From: Bettongia penicillata ogilbyi
Lineage: Eukaryota > Chordata > Mammalia > Diprotodontia > Potoroidae
DNA length: 64,000 bases
NCBI GenBank assembly: GCA_023548195.1
Contig: JAJHZJ010000268.1
Span: 2,424,215-2,488,214, forward strand
Reading direction: 5' to 3'
The notes beneath the pieces were generated by a model, which did not search any database, had not been told where the DNA came from, and saw nothing but the letters and a program-made list of their open reading frames with translations. Below, piece after piece: positions 11,215 through 21,529 of the stretch (position 1 is the stretch's first letter; every line of letters starts with the position of its first letter). The position numbers and the translations under genes were made by a program.

Positions 11215-11740
11215 TTCTTTGCTTGAAAAGATCATCCAAATGCATGATATTTTTATTGAAAATATCACACTGCCTTCTGTTTCACCCTTTGGGTTATTAA
11301 CTGGTGAGCATATGCCCCTGACTAGATCTCTTCCTAGCTATACAAGTCAGGAAATGCTATTAAAACAAAACAAAACAAAATACCATGAGAAGAAATGGTT
11401 CCTCTAGTATTCCCAATGCCCAGCAATACTTCAGAAAGAGTGTATGTGAAACTCTTGGAATTTCAATGAATTCTGAGTTTTGTTCTGATATTAAAGGCCA
11501 ATTCCATGGTTCTAAAGATAAAACAAGATAATTTGGGAGATAATAAAAACATCCAAGTTTTCCTCAGACAAGTTAGTCTTTTTTTCTTGCTTAAGGCACA
11601 ATTATACTCTTGCAGATTCAGAAACTACTGTCTTTTTAAAATCTATTTACAGATCCTTACTGATGCAAATTTAAATTCTATGTGTCCACAAGTTTCAGAA
11701 AAAGTCCATTTGTCCTTTAGAAAGCGAAAATAAATATGAA
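11215..11740. other. Non-repeat AT-rich stretch
   Basis: Nothing named is recognised. A small inverted repeat ('gatattt' ... 'aaatatc') lies at about 11246-11266, and an A/C simple run at 11360-11380. A 75-codon plus frame at 11506-11733 has no recognisable content. Confidence 0.35.
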
Positions 11741-11741
11741 A

Positions 11742-11945
11742 ACATGTAGTATAATGGAAAGACAACTGGCTTCGGAGTCAGGACACTGGTCTCTGGCTTT
11801 GGCTCCTCCACTAATGGTGTTGATCTTGAACTTTTTATTGGACTTTTTTTGTTCTCAGTTTCCTCATTCTTAAACTGAGAGGGTTCCACTAGATTATCTT
11901 TGTGATCCAATCCAGTCCCAAAATTCTATAATTTGCCTTTGGGTA
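11742..11945 (+). mobile_element. MIR3-like SINE, plus strand
   Basis: 'agtataatggaaagacaac' opens the copy. 'cggagtcaggacac', 'ctcagtttcctcattctta' and 'gagggttccactagattat' follow in family order. It is nearly complete. Confidence 0.8.
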
Positions 11946-12315
11946 TCTCCTCTTCCAAGACTTTAGTCATGCCTTGGTAAGAAATTGTTCCTTAATAAAA
12001 AAAAAAAATTGATATGTTTAATGACAGTACCAAAACATCTCAGAGATGAGGACTTCAGACTCAATGAATAACTCAATAAGCAAGCATTTAATAAGCACTT
12101 GTGGTATGCACCACACGTACAAATATGAAAATGAGCCATTTTCAACTCTCAAAGGGTTTATATTCTGCTAGGGAGGTGTAACATGATGTGAAATGGAGGG
12201 GTTGGACTAGATTGTTTCTGAAGTTCTTTACAGCTCTGAGTCTACAATCCTACCTTCCTACAAAGGTAAGCACAAGAAAAGTTAGTAGTGCTCTCCCTCC
12301 CCCATAGCTCCCTTC

Positions 12316-12370
12316 TCATTCATTCATTCACTCATTCATTCATTCATTCATTTAGTCATTCATTTATTTA
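12316..12370 (+). repeat. (TTCA)n simple repeat
   Basis: About thirteen imperfect TTCA units lie inside the L2 relic. Confidence 0.9.
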
Positions 12371-12895
12371 TGTATATGAAATAATTATAAAATGTTTTCT
12401 GGTTTGAGGGGAAGTCACTAACACTTACTCTTAAAAGAGAATGTGCCTGAACTGAGTCTTGAAAGGATCTAGTAATTATTTCCAAAGGCAGATGAAAGGG
12501 AATTCCTGGCACGGACTATAGATTTTGCAAAGGCACAAAGAAGGGGAAGAGGAATTATTGGGAACAGCAAATAATAAGAAGATTTCTTTGGTTGGGTTGT
12601 AGAGTTTGTGATAGGAAAGAATAAATATCATCTCTAGAAGAAAGGCTGAAGCCACATGGGAAGGGTTTTAATTGCTAAAAAAAAACAAAACAAAACAAAA
12701 CAAAAAACCCAACAGTCTGTGTCTTATTCTAGAGTCAATGGGGAGAAACTGAAGTTTTTTACCAAAGGAATGCTATAGTCAGACTTATGATTTAGGAATG
12801 TGAGTCTGGTATCCATCTGAAAGATGTGGTGTAGTGAAGTGAGACTAAATTCAGGAAGACCAATAAAGAAGTTAGCATAATAAGACCATGCTAGA

Positions 12896-13207
12896 CAGCT
12901 AGTTGGTGCAGTGCATAGAACACTAGTGCAGAAATCAGTAGGAGCTGAGTTCAAATGTCACCTCAGACACTTGACATTCACTGGCTGTGTCACCTTGGGC
13001 AAGTCACTTAACCCCAATTGCCTCATTCTGGGTCATCTCCAGTTATCCTGATGAATATCTGATCACTGGATTCAGATGGCTCTGGAGGAGAAGTGAGGCT
13101 GGTGACCTGCACAGCCCTCCCTCACTCAAAAACAAAGTCAAGTGCAAGTCATGTCATTATTTCTCTGATGGCATGGTCTTCTTTGGCAATGAAGGACAAA
13201 CACACAC
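12896..13207 (+). mobile_element. SINE-B, complete, with target-site duplication
   Basis: The head 'cagctagttggtgcagtgca' leads into the CORE region ('caagtcacttaaccccaatt'). The second-type tail follows: 'atcctgatgaatatctgat', 'gctctggaggagaagtgagg', 'ctgcacagccctccctcac', ending 'gaaggacaaacacacaca'. The copy is flanked by a 19-base duplication at 12877-12895 and 13208-13226 with two mismatches. It inserted into the older L2. The 74-codon frame at 12987-13211 is a frame through the SINE. Confidence 0.93.
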
Positions 13208-13350
13208 ATAATAAGACTGTGCTAGATGAGGGCATGAATCAGAACATGTGAGTAGAAAAGGGAACTGATGTTGGGGAAGTCTAGGGGAATTAGATTCAAT
13301 GAAACTTTGCTTCTGATTAGACATGGGAATGAGTGAAAGTGAATAAGACA

Positions 13351-13543
13351 AGAGTTCTTAACACCCCCAAGGAGTTTATAAATTTATTGTATTTGAATGG
13401 GAAAACAAATGATAATTTTGGTTTTCCTAACCTTTGTTTTCCCTTTTAACACTGTGTATTTTATTTTGCATTTTTAAAAGCATTATTTTGAGAAGGGATC
13501 CACAGGTTTCACTAGGCTATGGCACCATAAAAGGTTAAGAAGA
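13351..13543 (+). mobile_element. Short hAT-like DNA transposon (MITE)
   Basis: The ends are inverted: 'agagttcttaac' on the left and 'ggttaagaag' on the right. The right half ('tattttattttgcatttt', 'gagaagggatccacagg', 'ggcaccataaaaggttaag') follows an old non-autonomous hAT family shared with placental mammals. Most of the centre is deleted. It sits in the L2 relic. The exact family name is not asserted. Confidence 0.65.
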
Positions 13544-13714
13544 ATATAAGTATAAGAAGAAGAGTCTTAAGTGGTAAATATCAGGGTCTGGAAGAAGGGT
13601 AGTGTCCTCATCAGTAATAGGGAAGTTAGCAGGAGGTTTAAAGGGAAAGATAATTTATTTGTTTTTGGATATATTCCATTCCATATGCCTGTAGGACAGT
13701 GAGAGATTTTATAG

Positions 13715-14280
13715 TCCTTGAATCTCTCAATGACAAGTTATCAACTTGCCCTTTCTTGATGACCTTTAGTGAGAAAAAATTCACCACTTCATAAGACATC
13801 CCATCCCATTTTTATATTGTTCCCATTTTTAGGAATTTTCTTTATATTAAACTGGTCTGCTTATAGTTTTGCGCTCTAGGTCCAAGTAGAACAAGCCAGA
13901 ACTTGAAGACAAATATCAGACGCTCATGTCCCCTTCTATCTTTTCTCTATTCCAGTGGAACAGCTCTCCTTCCTTCATAGACTTTTTGGATAATTTTGCC
14001 CCATATTCAGTATTACATCAATTTCAATGTTTTAAAAAAAAACAACTAACTTCTCAAGCTCTAAATGTCATAGAACCATCAAACCTCAGAGTGAGAAAAC
14101 ACATTTGAAATACGAATTCCTTCTGATACATTTGTGATCAAGCAGCCTCTCCCTGAAGATCTCTATAATGAGGAATTCATGTCCCAAGAGAAACCATTCC
14201 ACTTTTGGACAACTCTGAACATTGAAAAGTTCCCCCACCTTGTATTAGGCTAGAATCTCTCTGAAACATCTAATTACAAG
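13715..14280 (+). mobile_element. CR1/L3 LINE fragments
   Basis: Two overlapping plus-strand pieces are present. The first, 13715-13990, has 'ttcaccacttcataagaca', 'tctaggtccaagtagaac' and 'aacttgaagacaaatatca'. The second, 14090-14280, has 'gcagcctctccctgaag' and 'ttccacttttggacaactc'. The second piece repeats an upstream part of the family and so is a separate copy. Confidence 0.7.
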
Positions 14281-14283
14281 ATA

Positions 14284-15355
14284 AGAGGTTAGTAAGAGAG
14301 GGGAGAGGGAGGTGGGTGTGATTGTCAAGGTGTTAAAAAGGTGAGAAGGCTCTAAGTAGGTAAGACGAGTGACAACGGCAGAGATGAAGACTCCCACAAA
14401 GCTTGCTACAGCAGTTCCCCAGGGGAACTAATAGCAAAAAATAGTTAAAAAATAACGATCTCACTTTCATCTAGTATAGAGAGTAGGAGGAATTTTTCTG
14501 TCACCCATATAGAGTGTGCCAACTTCCTATTTCTGCCATGGTCAAACTACTGTTCTCTATCCTCAAAATTCAAGTAAGTTTCCCCATTAGAAAACAGGGT
14601 AAAGAGGTTAGTAGAGAGAGGGATGCCTCTCTACCCTCCAGGAAACTGGGGAGCATAAAGTGTTCCTTTAAAAAATAAAGGAAGGGTTTTCTCAGTGAAA
14701 ACAACAAAAATTTTAAGAAGACCCGAAGGGAGTCTTGACCTGGCATATCTGGAGGTTAGAGTATGACAAAGAAGAAAAATGGGAAAAGGACTACTGAACC
14801 CTTAGAGCCAAGATATAGATATAGATCTGATATAGAGCTATTCCCCATGAGAATGGAGGTTGACCCTCCCTCTGAGCAGGAAGCAGCTGCTTGTCCCATA
14901 AGGAAAGAAGGATAATATAGTTTCATAAGTACTGTCAGGTGTCAGGTTAAGGTCATAGGATTCTACAGTGGATGGGGCCTCAGAGGTTTTCTCGTCCTGG
15001 AACCTCCTCATGTTATAGATGAGGAACCTAATTCAGGAAAGGTCAGAGGAAGAAGATATGAGTAGAAGTAGTTGATTGTTCCCTGGTGAGGGAGACTAAA
15101 GTGCCTATTTGTTGAACTGATAACAGCAGTGGATTATCAAGGTCGTAATATTAGAGGTAAAAGACACCTTCAGATCATCTAGTCCAAGCCTTTCATTTTA
15201 AGATTTTCTTTCCCCTTATGTTGTACTAGGATCTTTGTCTCTAAACATAAAGTGATATAGTCAAACATTAGTGAGAAAAGGGAGAAAAAGGTGAATGTGA
15301 TTATCAAGATATTAAAAAGGTAAGAAAGCCCGAACTATGGAGAAGGAAAGAGACA
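14284..15355. repeat. Direct repeat pair of unknown class, about 980 bases apart
   Basis: Bases 14286-14375 and 15268-15352 share the ordered phrases 'gtgattgtcaaggtg'/'gtgattatcaagata', 'ttaaaaaggt' and 'gacaac', at roughly three-quarters identity. A later phrase of the first copy, near 14440-14490 ('aaaatagttaaaaaataa'), recurs near 16140-16195. This could be a decayed LTR pair or two copies of a dispersed repeat. Between them I see nothing else named. Confidence 0.4.
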
Positions 15356-15389
15356 ACTTCATAGTTAAAAGTCTGTCTTTCTGTCTCTA

Positions 15390-16010
15390 TGTTCCATCCT
15401 ACATTTCCAAAGAAGACCATGACATCAGAGAAATGATGACAGAACTTGAACTTCACTTTGTTTTGAGTGAGGGAGGGCTGTGCAGGTCACCAGCCTCACT
15501 TTCTTCTGAACCATCTGAATCCTGTGACCAGAGAGTCATCAGGATGACTGGAGATGACCCAGGATGCAATGGGAGGCCTTGGCCTGTTCAGGTACTCACT
15601 TAGAATGAGGTACCACCCATTCAGCGAATAGGCCTCTTTAAGAAATAATCAGGGAATGGCCTCTTTAATGAACAAAAGAAAAAAATGAGTAAATGAAACT
15701 GGGAGGGGAAGAGCAACAGTTACTATTGATAATCACTCTGAAGTCAGGAGGGTCCAGAAAAGAGTCATTAAGTGGAGTTTGGTCAGGGACCTATTGTGTG
15801 CTCCGTGGGCTTCAGAGTACATTGGGTTTAAGATTTTGGGAAAGACAAGACAACACAGGTCAGGAGAGGACAAGGCAGGTCAAGGAAGGAAGGAGGGAAG
15901 GAAGGAAAGAAAGAAGGAATGAAGGAAGGAAGGAACAAAGGAAGGAAGGAACAAGATCGGTAAGCCCCAAGTTAACTGGGCCTCCTCTGTTCTTCCAAAT
16001 TTATCTTCCT
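15390..16010 (-). mobile_element. Element B retroelement, minus strand
   Basis: From right to left this follows the plus-strand copy at 61490-62057: a polypurine array (15885-15953), 'ttaatgaacaaaagaa', then 'cctctttaagaaat', 'gtactcacttagaat', 'ggatgcaatgggaggcctt', and the same 180-base end used as the SINE-B tail. The copy is long. Open frames at 15337-15603 and 15693-16055 have no domain. Confidence 0.75.
15885..15953 (+). repeat. (GGAA/GAAG)n polypurine tract
   Basis: An imperfect GGAA/AAGG array of about 70 bases, inside element B. The other long copy (61555-61590) has a complementary pyrimidine tract at the same relative place, so the tract is ancestral to the element. Confidence 0.9.
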
Positions 16011-16182
16011 TTGGAGATGAGAAGGAAGTTGTGGGGGACAGAAGGGAGAGGATGAGCTGAGTTGCTGAGTTCCTGAGTTCTGAGTTCCAACTAGATCAGC
16101 TAGTTGGGACCCCATTCAGAAGATCTCACTAATGAGAAAAAAAAATAGTTAAGGAATAAAGAACTAAATTTCATTTATTATA

Positions 16183-16315
16183 GAAAGCAGGAGAGGAAAC
16201 TGAGGGTCAAAGAGCTTAAGTGGTCATCATCACAAGGAAGGTAAGTGACAAAGCCAGGATTTGACCCCAGCGCCCCAACTCCAAAACTTTGTACTGTAAC
16301 ACAGTGCCTATACAA
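16183..16315 (-). mobile_element. MIR SINE, minus strand
   Basis: 'gagaggaaactgagggtc', 'gaaggtaagtgacaaag' and 'ccaggatttgaccccagc' are MIR phrases in order. Confidence 0.8.
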
Positions 16316-16332
16316 TTCATTACAATTTTTGC

Positions 16333-16690
16333 TGTTTTCTTGGGACAAGTAAACAGGAATTGGCAGAAAACTTATTAAGACATGTGAAAATAGATGACTA
16401 CTGCCCACTTTTGATTCATTGGTTGGCACGAATGATCCTGCCAAAAGGTAATCTAGAAAGCATTGCTAAAGACTATGGAATCTTGGCCTAGTAACTGAGG
16501 AGCTTCAGGGTTTTGGTGATGCTGTCATTATTGTGTCTAACAAATGCTAGCAATTCAAAAGAGAAAAGCGAATTTTGGCAATGAGCAGCTAGTTTATGTA
16601 AGAATGTCAGGTTCCTGGTCAGAATGGTATATACCCAATAGCAAAAACCAGACTTTCCTATAATCTTGCAAATCTAATCAACAAGGTAAA
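16333..16690 (+). pseudogene. Decayed coding relic of unknown origin
   Basis: One plus-strand frame is open for 52 codons (16333-16488) and reads like a real protein: ...SKQELAENLLRHV..., then DYCPLLIHWLARMILPKG, then ESIAKDYGILA. Two stops follow at 16489-16494. The same frame then continues protein-like with scattered stops to about 16690. The pattern fits a retroposed gene copy or a transposon gene after long neutral decay. There is no splice context and no obvious poly-A. I do not recognise the parent. The minus frame at 16178-16444 is its shadow plus MIR. Confidence 0.35.
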
Positions 16691-17100
16691 AGGTAGTTCT
16701 TATTTAGTTCTCAATTGGAATAAATGTTTTCTGAGACCTGTTTCAACACTGAGGTTCTATGATTGATCCATTTCAATCCTTTCCTTCTTGCATACAAGGC
16801 CCAACACAAGTTGGCTAAGTCTACAGGAGGCGTTTTCCACTATACATAACCATGCCAGCTAGACTTAGGAAACATAAAGACAAACAATAAAGACCAAAGC
16901 TTTAAAGAATCAAAATTGTTTTCTTTTTTTGTTTTTTGCTTAGCTTCTTTGTTTTTCTTGCAATTTAGTTTCTGAATTAAATATAGATTTCCCCACCTCT
17001 GAATTCCTTTGTTGTCAACCAGTCTGTCTGCTCATCTCGACCTCTTGACTCTCAACTTTGGTACTAACCTAGCCTGATTTTCATCATGTAATAATCTTGT
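16690..17100. other. No gene or named repeat seen
   Basis: AT-rich, ordinary complexity, with T-rich runs at 16915-16945. Nothing can be supported here. Confidence 0.4.
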
Positions 17101-17640
17101 CCCAAGTTAAATGCTTTCTTCTCCTCCCCAATCTGGGATTCCTTTTTTCCTTAGAGTGAAAAGTGATAGTTGAGGTCAAATAATATGACCTGATCCCTCT
17201 TGTAATTGGCAAACTTTCAAATATTTATGTCTTCCCTAAACCATCTCTATCCAAGCTAAATATGCCCAGTTCATTCTTCAACTCATCTTCATGTGACATG
17301 ATCTGCTATTTCGGTCAACATCCTCTAGGTGCACCCTAATACCCTTCCTAAAACATGTCACACAGAAAGGTCCATAACTGTTCAGATAGGGTCTGACGAG
17401 GACAGTTTACAATGAGCCATAATCTTTCTCATTTTGGACATGATACTCCTATTAATGCATTCTAATGTTACACTTCGGCTGTCATGTTGTGCTACTTTTA
17501 CTGAATATGTCATCCACTAAAACGAAGACTCAGTATTATCCCCCCCATCTTGCTCTTCTATACATGTTTAATAGAAACTCTGAAGTCAAATATTTTAAAT
17601 TTATCCCCATAAAATTTTATCTTACTCTCACAGTTGTTTA
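17100..17640 (+). mobile_element. CR1/L3 LINE, plus strand
   Basis: A long copy of the 3' region: 'caagctaaatatgcccagtt', 'catcttcatgtgacatgat', 'agatagggtctgacgagga', 'atgatactcctattaatgc', 'catccactaaaacgaag', and an end at 'tttatccccataaaattt'. It is one of the best-preserved CR1 pieces in the window. Confidence 0.88.
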
Positions 17641-17735
17641 CCTGTGAGATACTCAAGGGCAGGGTGCGTATTTTTGCCTTTCTCTGTATTCCTAGTGCTT
17701 AGCACAATATTTTTTGACTTATTGACTCTTCTGAT
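17640..17735 (+). mobile_element. L2 LINE, 3' end
   Basis: 'gatactcaagggcagggtg', 'tattcctagtgcttagcac' and 'ttgacttattgact' are the L2 terminus. It abuts the CR1 piece. Confidence 0.85.
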
Positions 17736-17744
17736 ATCTCATGA

Positions 17745-18050
17745 TGGAGTCAAGGTTGGATTCCCAAAGTGAGGTGCAAAAAATATTAGGTCCTCAAAAG
17801 ATGTTCCAACCGTGAGTATGATCCTGAACCCAGACTGTTTATGTTTTCCAAGGATAAGTCTAAGTTCAGAGGTTTATAAATGAAAAGTTGTCCAAAGGAA
17901 GGTTTTTTTCCCTTCAGGAACTCATAAAGAATCAGAAGTATAAGGGTTCTACTTTTTCATGGTAGAGTGAAGAGCCTGATTGAATCATACATTCTTAATG
18001 TTTAATTCATTTCTTAATGCATATTTCATCGGGCATCATTCAAAGGGAGA
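17745..18050. other. No gene or named repeat seen
   Basis: About 300 bases of ordinary-complexity DNA with no supportable feature. Confidence 0.4.
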
Positions 18051-18054
18051 GAGC

Positions 18055-18275
18055 AAATACAGTGAAAAGACCGTTGAACTTGGAGTCATACTAATTTTGA
18101 CTCTGAGTTCCGTTACTCACTACTTGTGGTACCTTGGACAAATCGGCTAATCTTACTGGGTGTAGTTTCTTTATCTATAAAATAAAGGGTAAGTAAATAA
18201 ATAAAAGATAAATAAATAAATAAAAATAAAGAGTATAGAATAAATGTTCCCTTCTAGTTCTAAAGCTATGAGCCT
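18055..18275 (+). mobile_element. MIR SINE with internal (AAAT)n
   Basis: 'gaacttggagtcatacta' then 'gtaccttggacaaatcgg' and 'tttctttatctataaaata' follow MIR order. An AAAT-type run at 18190-18235 expanded inside it. Confidence 0.8.
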
Positions 18276-18399
18276 GTTGTTCCAGGTATTTTTCTTGACA
18301 ATTTTATCACCCAGTGTATTGATGACTCTTCCTAGAGGAGCAGTGTATTGTACCACTGGACTAATAAGAAGAAGAATATCTAAAAAGAAGTGTAAAAAA

Positions 18400-19045
18400 A
18401 TAAATATTCATTGATTGGGTAATGGCTGAAAAATATGGTAAGTAAAGTCTGATGAAGACAAATGTTATGATGACAGAGGAACATGGAAAACCTTCTATGA
18501 ACTGATGCAAAACAAAGAAAGCAGAATTAGGAAAATATTACGAACAATGACTACAATAATTTAAATGAAGACAACATGGAAAAGCAGCCTTCAGATTGAA
18601 GGCAATGATCAATTTTTATTTCAGATGACAATGTAGAAAGGATGCTGAGCTAGGAGTCCTAAGACATGAGTTCAGATCTTGACTTTGCTAATAAACCTGC
18701 ATTGCCTATGACACTTTTATCCTTCTTGGCTTCAGTTTTTATAACTGTGGAATGAATAAGTTGAACCAGGTGACTTCTAAATTCTATTCAAGCTCTAGAT
18801 CTATGATTCTATGAGGAAATACGGCTCCCATTGCTCAAGAGAGGTGTCAAGAACTCTGTGTTCTGAATCCTGCACATGTTATCACACCTGGAAGCTATAT
18901 TGGCTGGTTTTGCTTAACTATAATTTTTTATGACAAGGGAGGGTTTCCAGGAAGGTAGTTGGGGGAGGTCAGTGGGTATATGTCAGGAAATATCTGTGGT
19001 ATAAAAAACAAAATGCATCAATAAAACGTAAGAAAAGAAACCTAA
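18400..19045 (+). mobile_element. L1 LINE 3' end with a nested MIR3-like SINE
   Basis: Bases 18400-18620 correspond to the last L1 ORF2 codons and beyond ('acatggaaaaccttctatg', 'aactgatgcaaaacaaag'). Bases 18890-19045 hold the L1 3' UTR with 'tgggggaggtcagtgggta' and terminal 'atcaataaaacg'. A plus-strand MIR3-like SINE lies at 18625-18815 ('taggagtcctaagacatga'), so it inserted into the L1. Confidence 0.75.
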
Positions 19046-19091
19046 CATATTTTTAAAAAGCTTTAAAAAAGATGTGATTAAAATCAATACA

Positions 19092-19248
19092 GCTTTTTTT
19101 GGAGGGAGTAGATGAGGCATTTGTGGTTAAATGAGTTGTCCAAGGTCACCAGCTAGTAACCATCTGTCAAGTGCTGGAGGCTGGATTTGAACTTAGGTCC
19201 TTCTGACTGCAGGGCCTGTTCTCTATTCACTGCACTACCTAGCTCACC
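19092..19248 (-). mobile_element. SINE head and core, minus strand
   Basis: 'agttgtccaaggtcaccag', 'ggatttgaacttaggtcc' and 'ctattcactgcactacct' are the reversed head and core. The tail is lost behind a T-run. Confidence 0.85.
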
Positions 19249-19249
19249 C

Positions 19250-19350
19250 TCAATAAAGATTTTTAAACACAAACTATGTGTAAAGCCTTGTGCTAAGGCA
19301 TTGAGAGGAATAACTGGGATGATTTTAGATGCAAAAATAAGTCTTAAGAG
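19250..19350 (-). mobile_element. L2 LINE terminus, minus strand
   Basis: 'tatgtgtaaagccttgtgc' is the reversed L2 end. Short and diverged. Confidence 0.55.
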
Positions 19351-19383
19351 CTACATTTCTTTATCCTCTATCTCCATATCCTT

Positions 19384-19500
19384 TTGACTTGTCCTCCTCC
19401 TTTTCTTCTTCCTCTTCCTCTTCTTCTTCTCTGTCTCTGTTTCTCTCTGTGTGTCTGTCTCTGTCTCTTTGTCTTTCTCTCTCTTTCTCTGTCTCCCATC
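19384..19500 (+). repeat. Pyrimidine-rich (CTT)n/(TCTG)n array
   Basis: CTT units pass into TCTCTG/TCTC units. The 97-codon plus frame at 19384-19677 begins in this tract and is low-complexity (Leu/Ser/Cys). Confidence 0.9.
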
Positions 19501-19670
19501 TCATTGACACTGAAAATTTTCAAGCAGAGACTGGATGAATATCTGTTAGTACGTTATATTGGGGATTTCTTTTGTGTATGGGTTGGAATTATTGTATTAT
19601 GGGCTTCCAATTTTAAAATATTTTGTAATTCTGTGAGTTCTAATTTCTATCCTTACTTCTTTGATAGCTT
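19500..19670 (-). mobile_element. CR1/L3 LINE fragment, minus strand
   Basis: 'ttttcaagcagagactgga' is the reversed CR1 3' phrase. The rest decays quickly. A (TTCA)n scrap follows at 19680-19715. Confidence 0.6.
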
Positions 19671-19714
19671 CACTTAATTCTTTTATTCATTCATTCACTA
19701 ATTCATTATTTATT

Positions 19715-20283
19715 TGTAGGTCTATATGGGGTATTCCAGAAGGACTGGCACCTCCACTGTGGGGACTTGCAAAGTCTTTTCCAGGGCTACTCATCCACCT
19801 TCAGTATCTACTTGTCACCCAACTCTCACCTGTGTCTCCAAGAATCTGTAGCATGTGCAGTGATCAAATCCTGGTAAAATCCTTGGCAGATAGTCTAAAC
19901 CAGGTTGAGGGTAACCAAACCCATTTGTGAGTTAAGAGGATATCTACCCTGAGAATGTAAAGACTTTCCCTCCCCCAAGCCCAGCAGAATGGGCACATGA
20001 GAACAATTTGTTCCAAAGACCATGAAGGTAGCAGAAGTAGGATCTGTGAAGCGCTTACAACTTGTTCAGACATCAAAGATTCCAAAGTCATCCACTCCAT
20101 CCCAGGTCAACACCAGTCATGGTTGTTGACCCTTGTCTTACCCTGAACTTTCATGACTCTGAAGGAGAGAGTGAGGCCAATGGCTTTGTACAACTCTGCC
20201 ACACTTAAATCCAATTCAAGCATGAGTCAAGCCATCACATAATGTCATCGGTCTTCTTCAAAAAATGAAGGACAAATAACAAG
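19715..20283 (+). mobile_element. Element-B-related retroelement, plus strand
   Basis: The last 170 bases follow the second-type tail: 'tgactctgaaggagagagtg', 'aaatccaattcaagcatga', 'catcggtcttcttcaaa', ending 'gaaggacaaataac'. Upstream (19990-20130) is a different body ('cagcagaatgggcacatga') from that at 61490. So it is a sister element sharing the 3' end. The (ACA)n-type end fits RTE-like LINEs, but this is inference. Confidence 0.6.
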
Positions 20284-21215
20284 GTTAACCCTTTTATTGC
20301 CTTCTGGACAACATTGGCAATGTTCCATTGTCATTTCAGTGAGTCTTGATGAATTTATTGCAATACTTTTGCCCAGGTTTTGTTTTTCTTTTAACTCAAA
20401 TTCTTTTTGCTGCAAAGTACTTATTCACTGTCCTCGTTCTTTCTTTAGGTTAATATGTTTATTTTTCCTTCTTTGTCAGCCTTTATCTGTCTTTGTCTCT
20501 TTACTAGTTTTCTTGATGTATTTCCCATAACCATGTTTCTTACTATTACTGCCTCTTCCCATGAGAGATTTGAACCAAGCTTAGAGCTAATACTTATATC
20601 TTCCCCGGGACCCCTAACTTCTGGTTCTGTGTTCTTTCAGACCCCCAGGGTTGGGTAAGGGGATGGTGGTGGAGATGACCAGCTAAATCAATGCCACAGG
20701 GAGGCTCTGGGAACCTTTCAGCAGCCCTACCATTTTGGGCTCCTTCCTCCTCTCAACAGCTAACTCCTTTCAGCCTCTAGAAGGATCTTCTATGCATTGG
20801 GAAATTGGGGGAGCAGGCTTGAGGACCTTCTTAAGCAGAAATTCAGAGCAGCTTTCATAGCTGGGCCTCATTTGTATCTTGCTCTTAATACTTATTCCTG
20901 TAACTTGTTTACTCCTGTACTGTATTAGATAGTAACCAGAGGGCCCCTTCCTCCTCCACAGTCATCTCTTCCAGGGTCTGAGGCCCTAGTCCATGAAGGA
21001 TAAGAGTTCGACCTCTTCTTCTCTCCTTTGGCTCTATTCTCATCTACAACCATCATCTTTCCTATCTCACAAGAGTAAAACTGGTTCAGTTCACAAATCT
21101 TAACCTTTTCTGTGCCTAGAACTTAGCTGCTGAGGGGCTGACTCCAAAAGGTAGTTGCCAAAGCCCCTCCCTACAAAGAATAGGGTCATCCAAATAAGCT
21201 CAGACATAGACTTCT
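20284..21215. other. No gene or named repeat seen
   Basis: This stretch is relatively GC-rich after 20640. It could be the 5' region of an L1-like element on the minus strand, but no diagnostic phrase is present. Small frames at 20297-20530 and 20455-20658 have no domain. Confidence 0.35.
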
Positions 21216-21217
21216 AA

Positions 21218-21425
21218 TGTTTATTTATTTATTTATGTGTATTTATTCAGGCACTTCCTAGCTGTTTGACCCTGGGAAAGTCCCTTAACCCTGTTTGCCT
21301 TGGTTCCTCATCTCTAAAATGAGCTGGAGAAGGAAATGGCAAACCGCTCTAGTATCTTTGCCAAAGAAATCATAAATGGGGTCGCAAAGAGTCAGGCATA
21401 ACTGAAACAATTGAAGAGCAATGAT
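21218..21425 (+). mobile_element. SINE-A, 5' truncated
   Basis: The copy starts in a (TTTA)n run. It then runs 'agctgtttgaccctggga', 'aaaatgagctggagaagga', 'ggggtcgcaaagagtcagg', 'cataactgaaacaattgaa'. The last two are a clear BovB/RTE-like tail. Confidence 0.92.
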
Positions 21426-21459
21426 TTTTATTTTCCATGCACTATTGGATGACATTTAT

Positions 21460-21525
21460 GTTGATATGTGTGTGTGCATGTGTGTGTAGGTGGGAGAGAG
21501 AGAAAGAGAGAGAGAGAGAGAAACA
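21460..21525 (+). repeat. (TG)n-(GA)n microsatellite
   Basis: A TG run followed by GGGAGAGAGAGAAAGAGAG units. Confidence 0.92.
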
Positions 21526-21529
21526 GACA

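Larger units (their letters stand above)
12045..13710 (-). mobile_element. L2 LINE, minus strand, split by two insertions
   Basis: The reversed L2 terminus starts at about 12070 ('ataagcaagcatttaata'). The body continues at 12390-12895 ('actgagtcttgaaaggat', 'ggaattcctggcacgg'). It resumes at 13227-13350 after a SINE and at about 13550-13710 after a hAT-like element ('catcagtaatagggaagtt'). A MIR3-like end lies at 12190-12270. A (TTCA)n run at 12316-12370 and an A/C run at 12677-12705 also interrupt it. Confidence 0.7.

Noticed and set aside
12316..12370. Regularly spaced short repeats considered as a CRISPR-like array
   Set aside because: It is a TTCA microsatellite with no spacers. The genome is mammalian.
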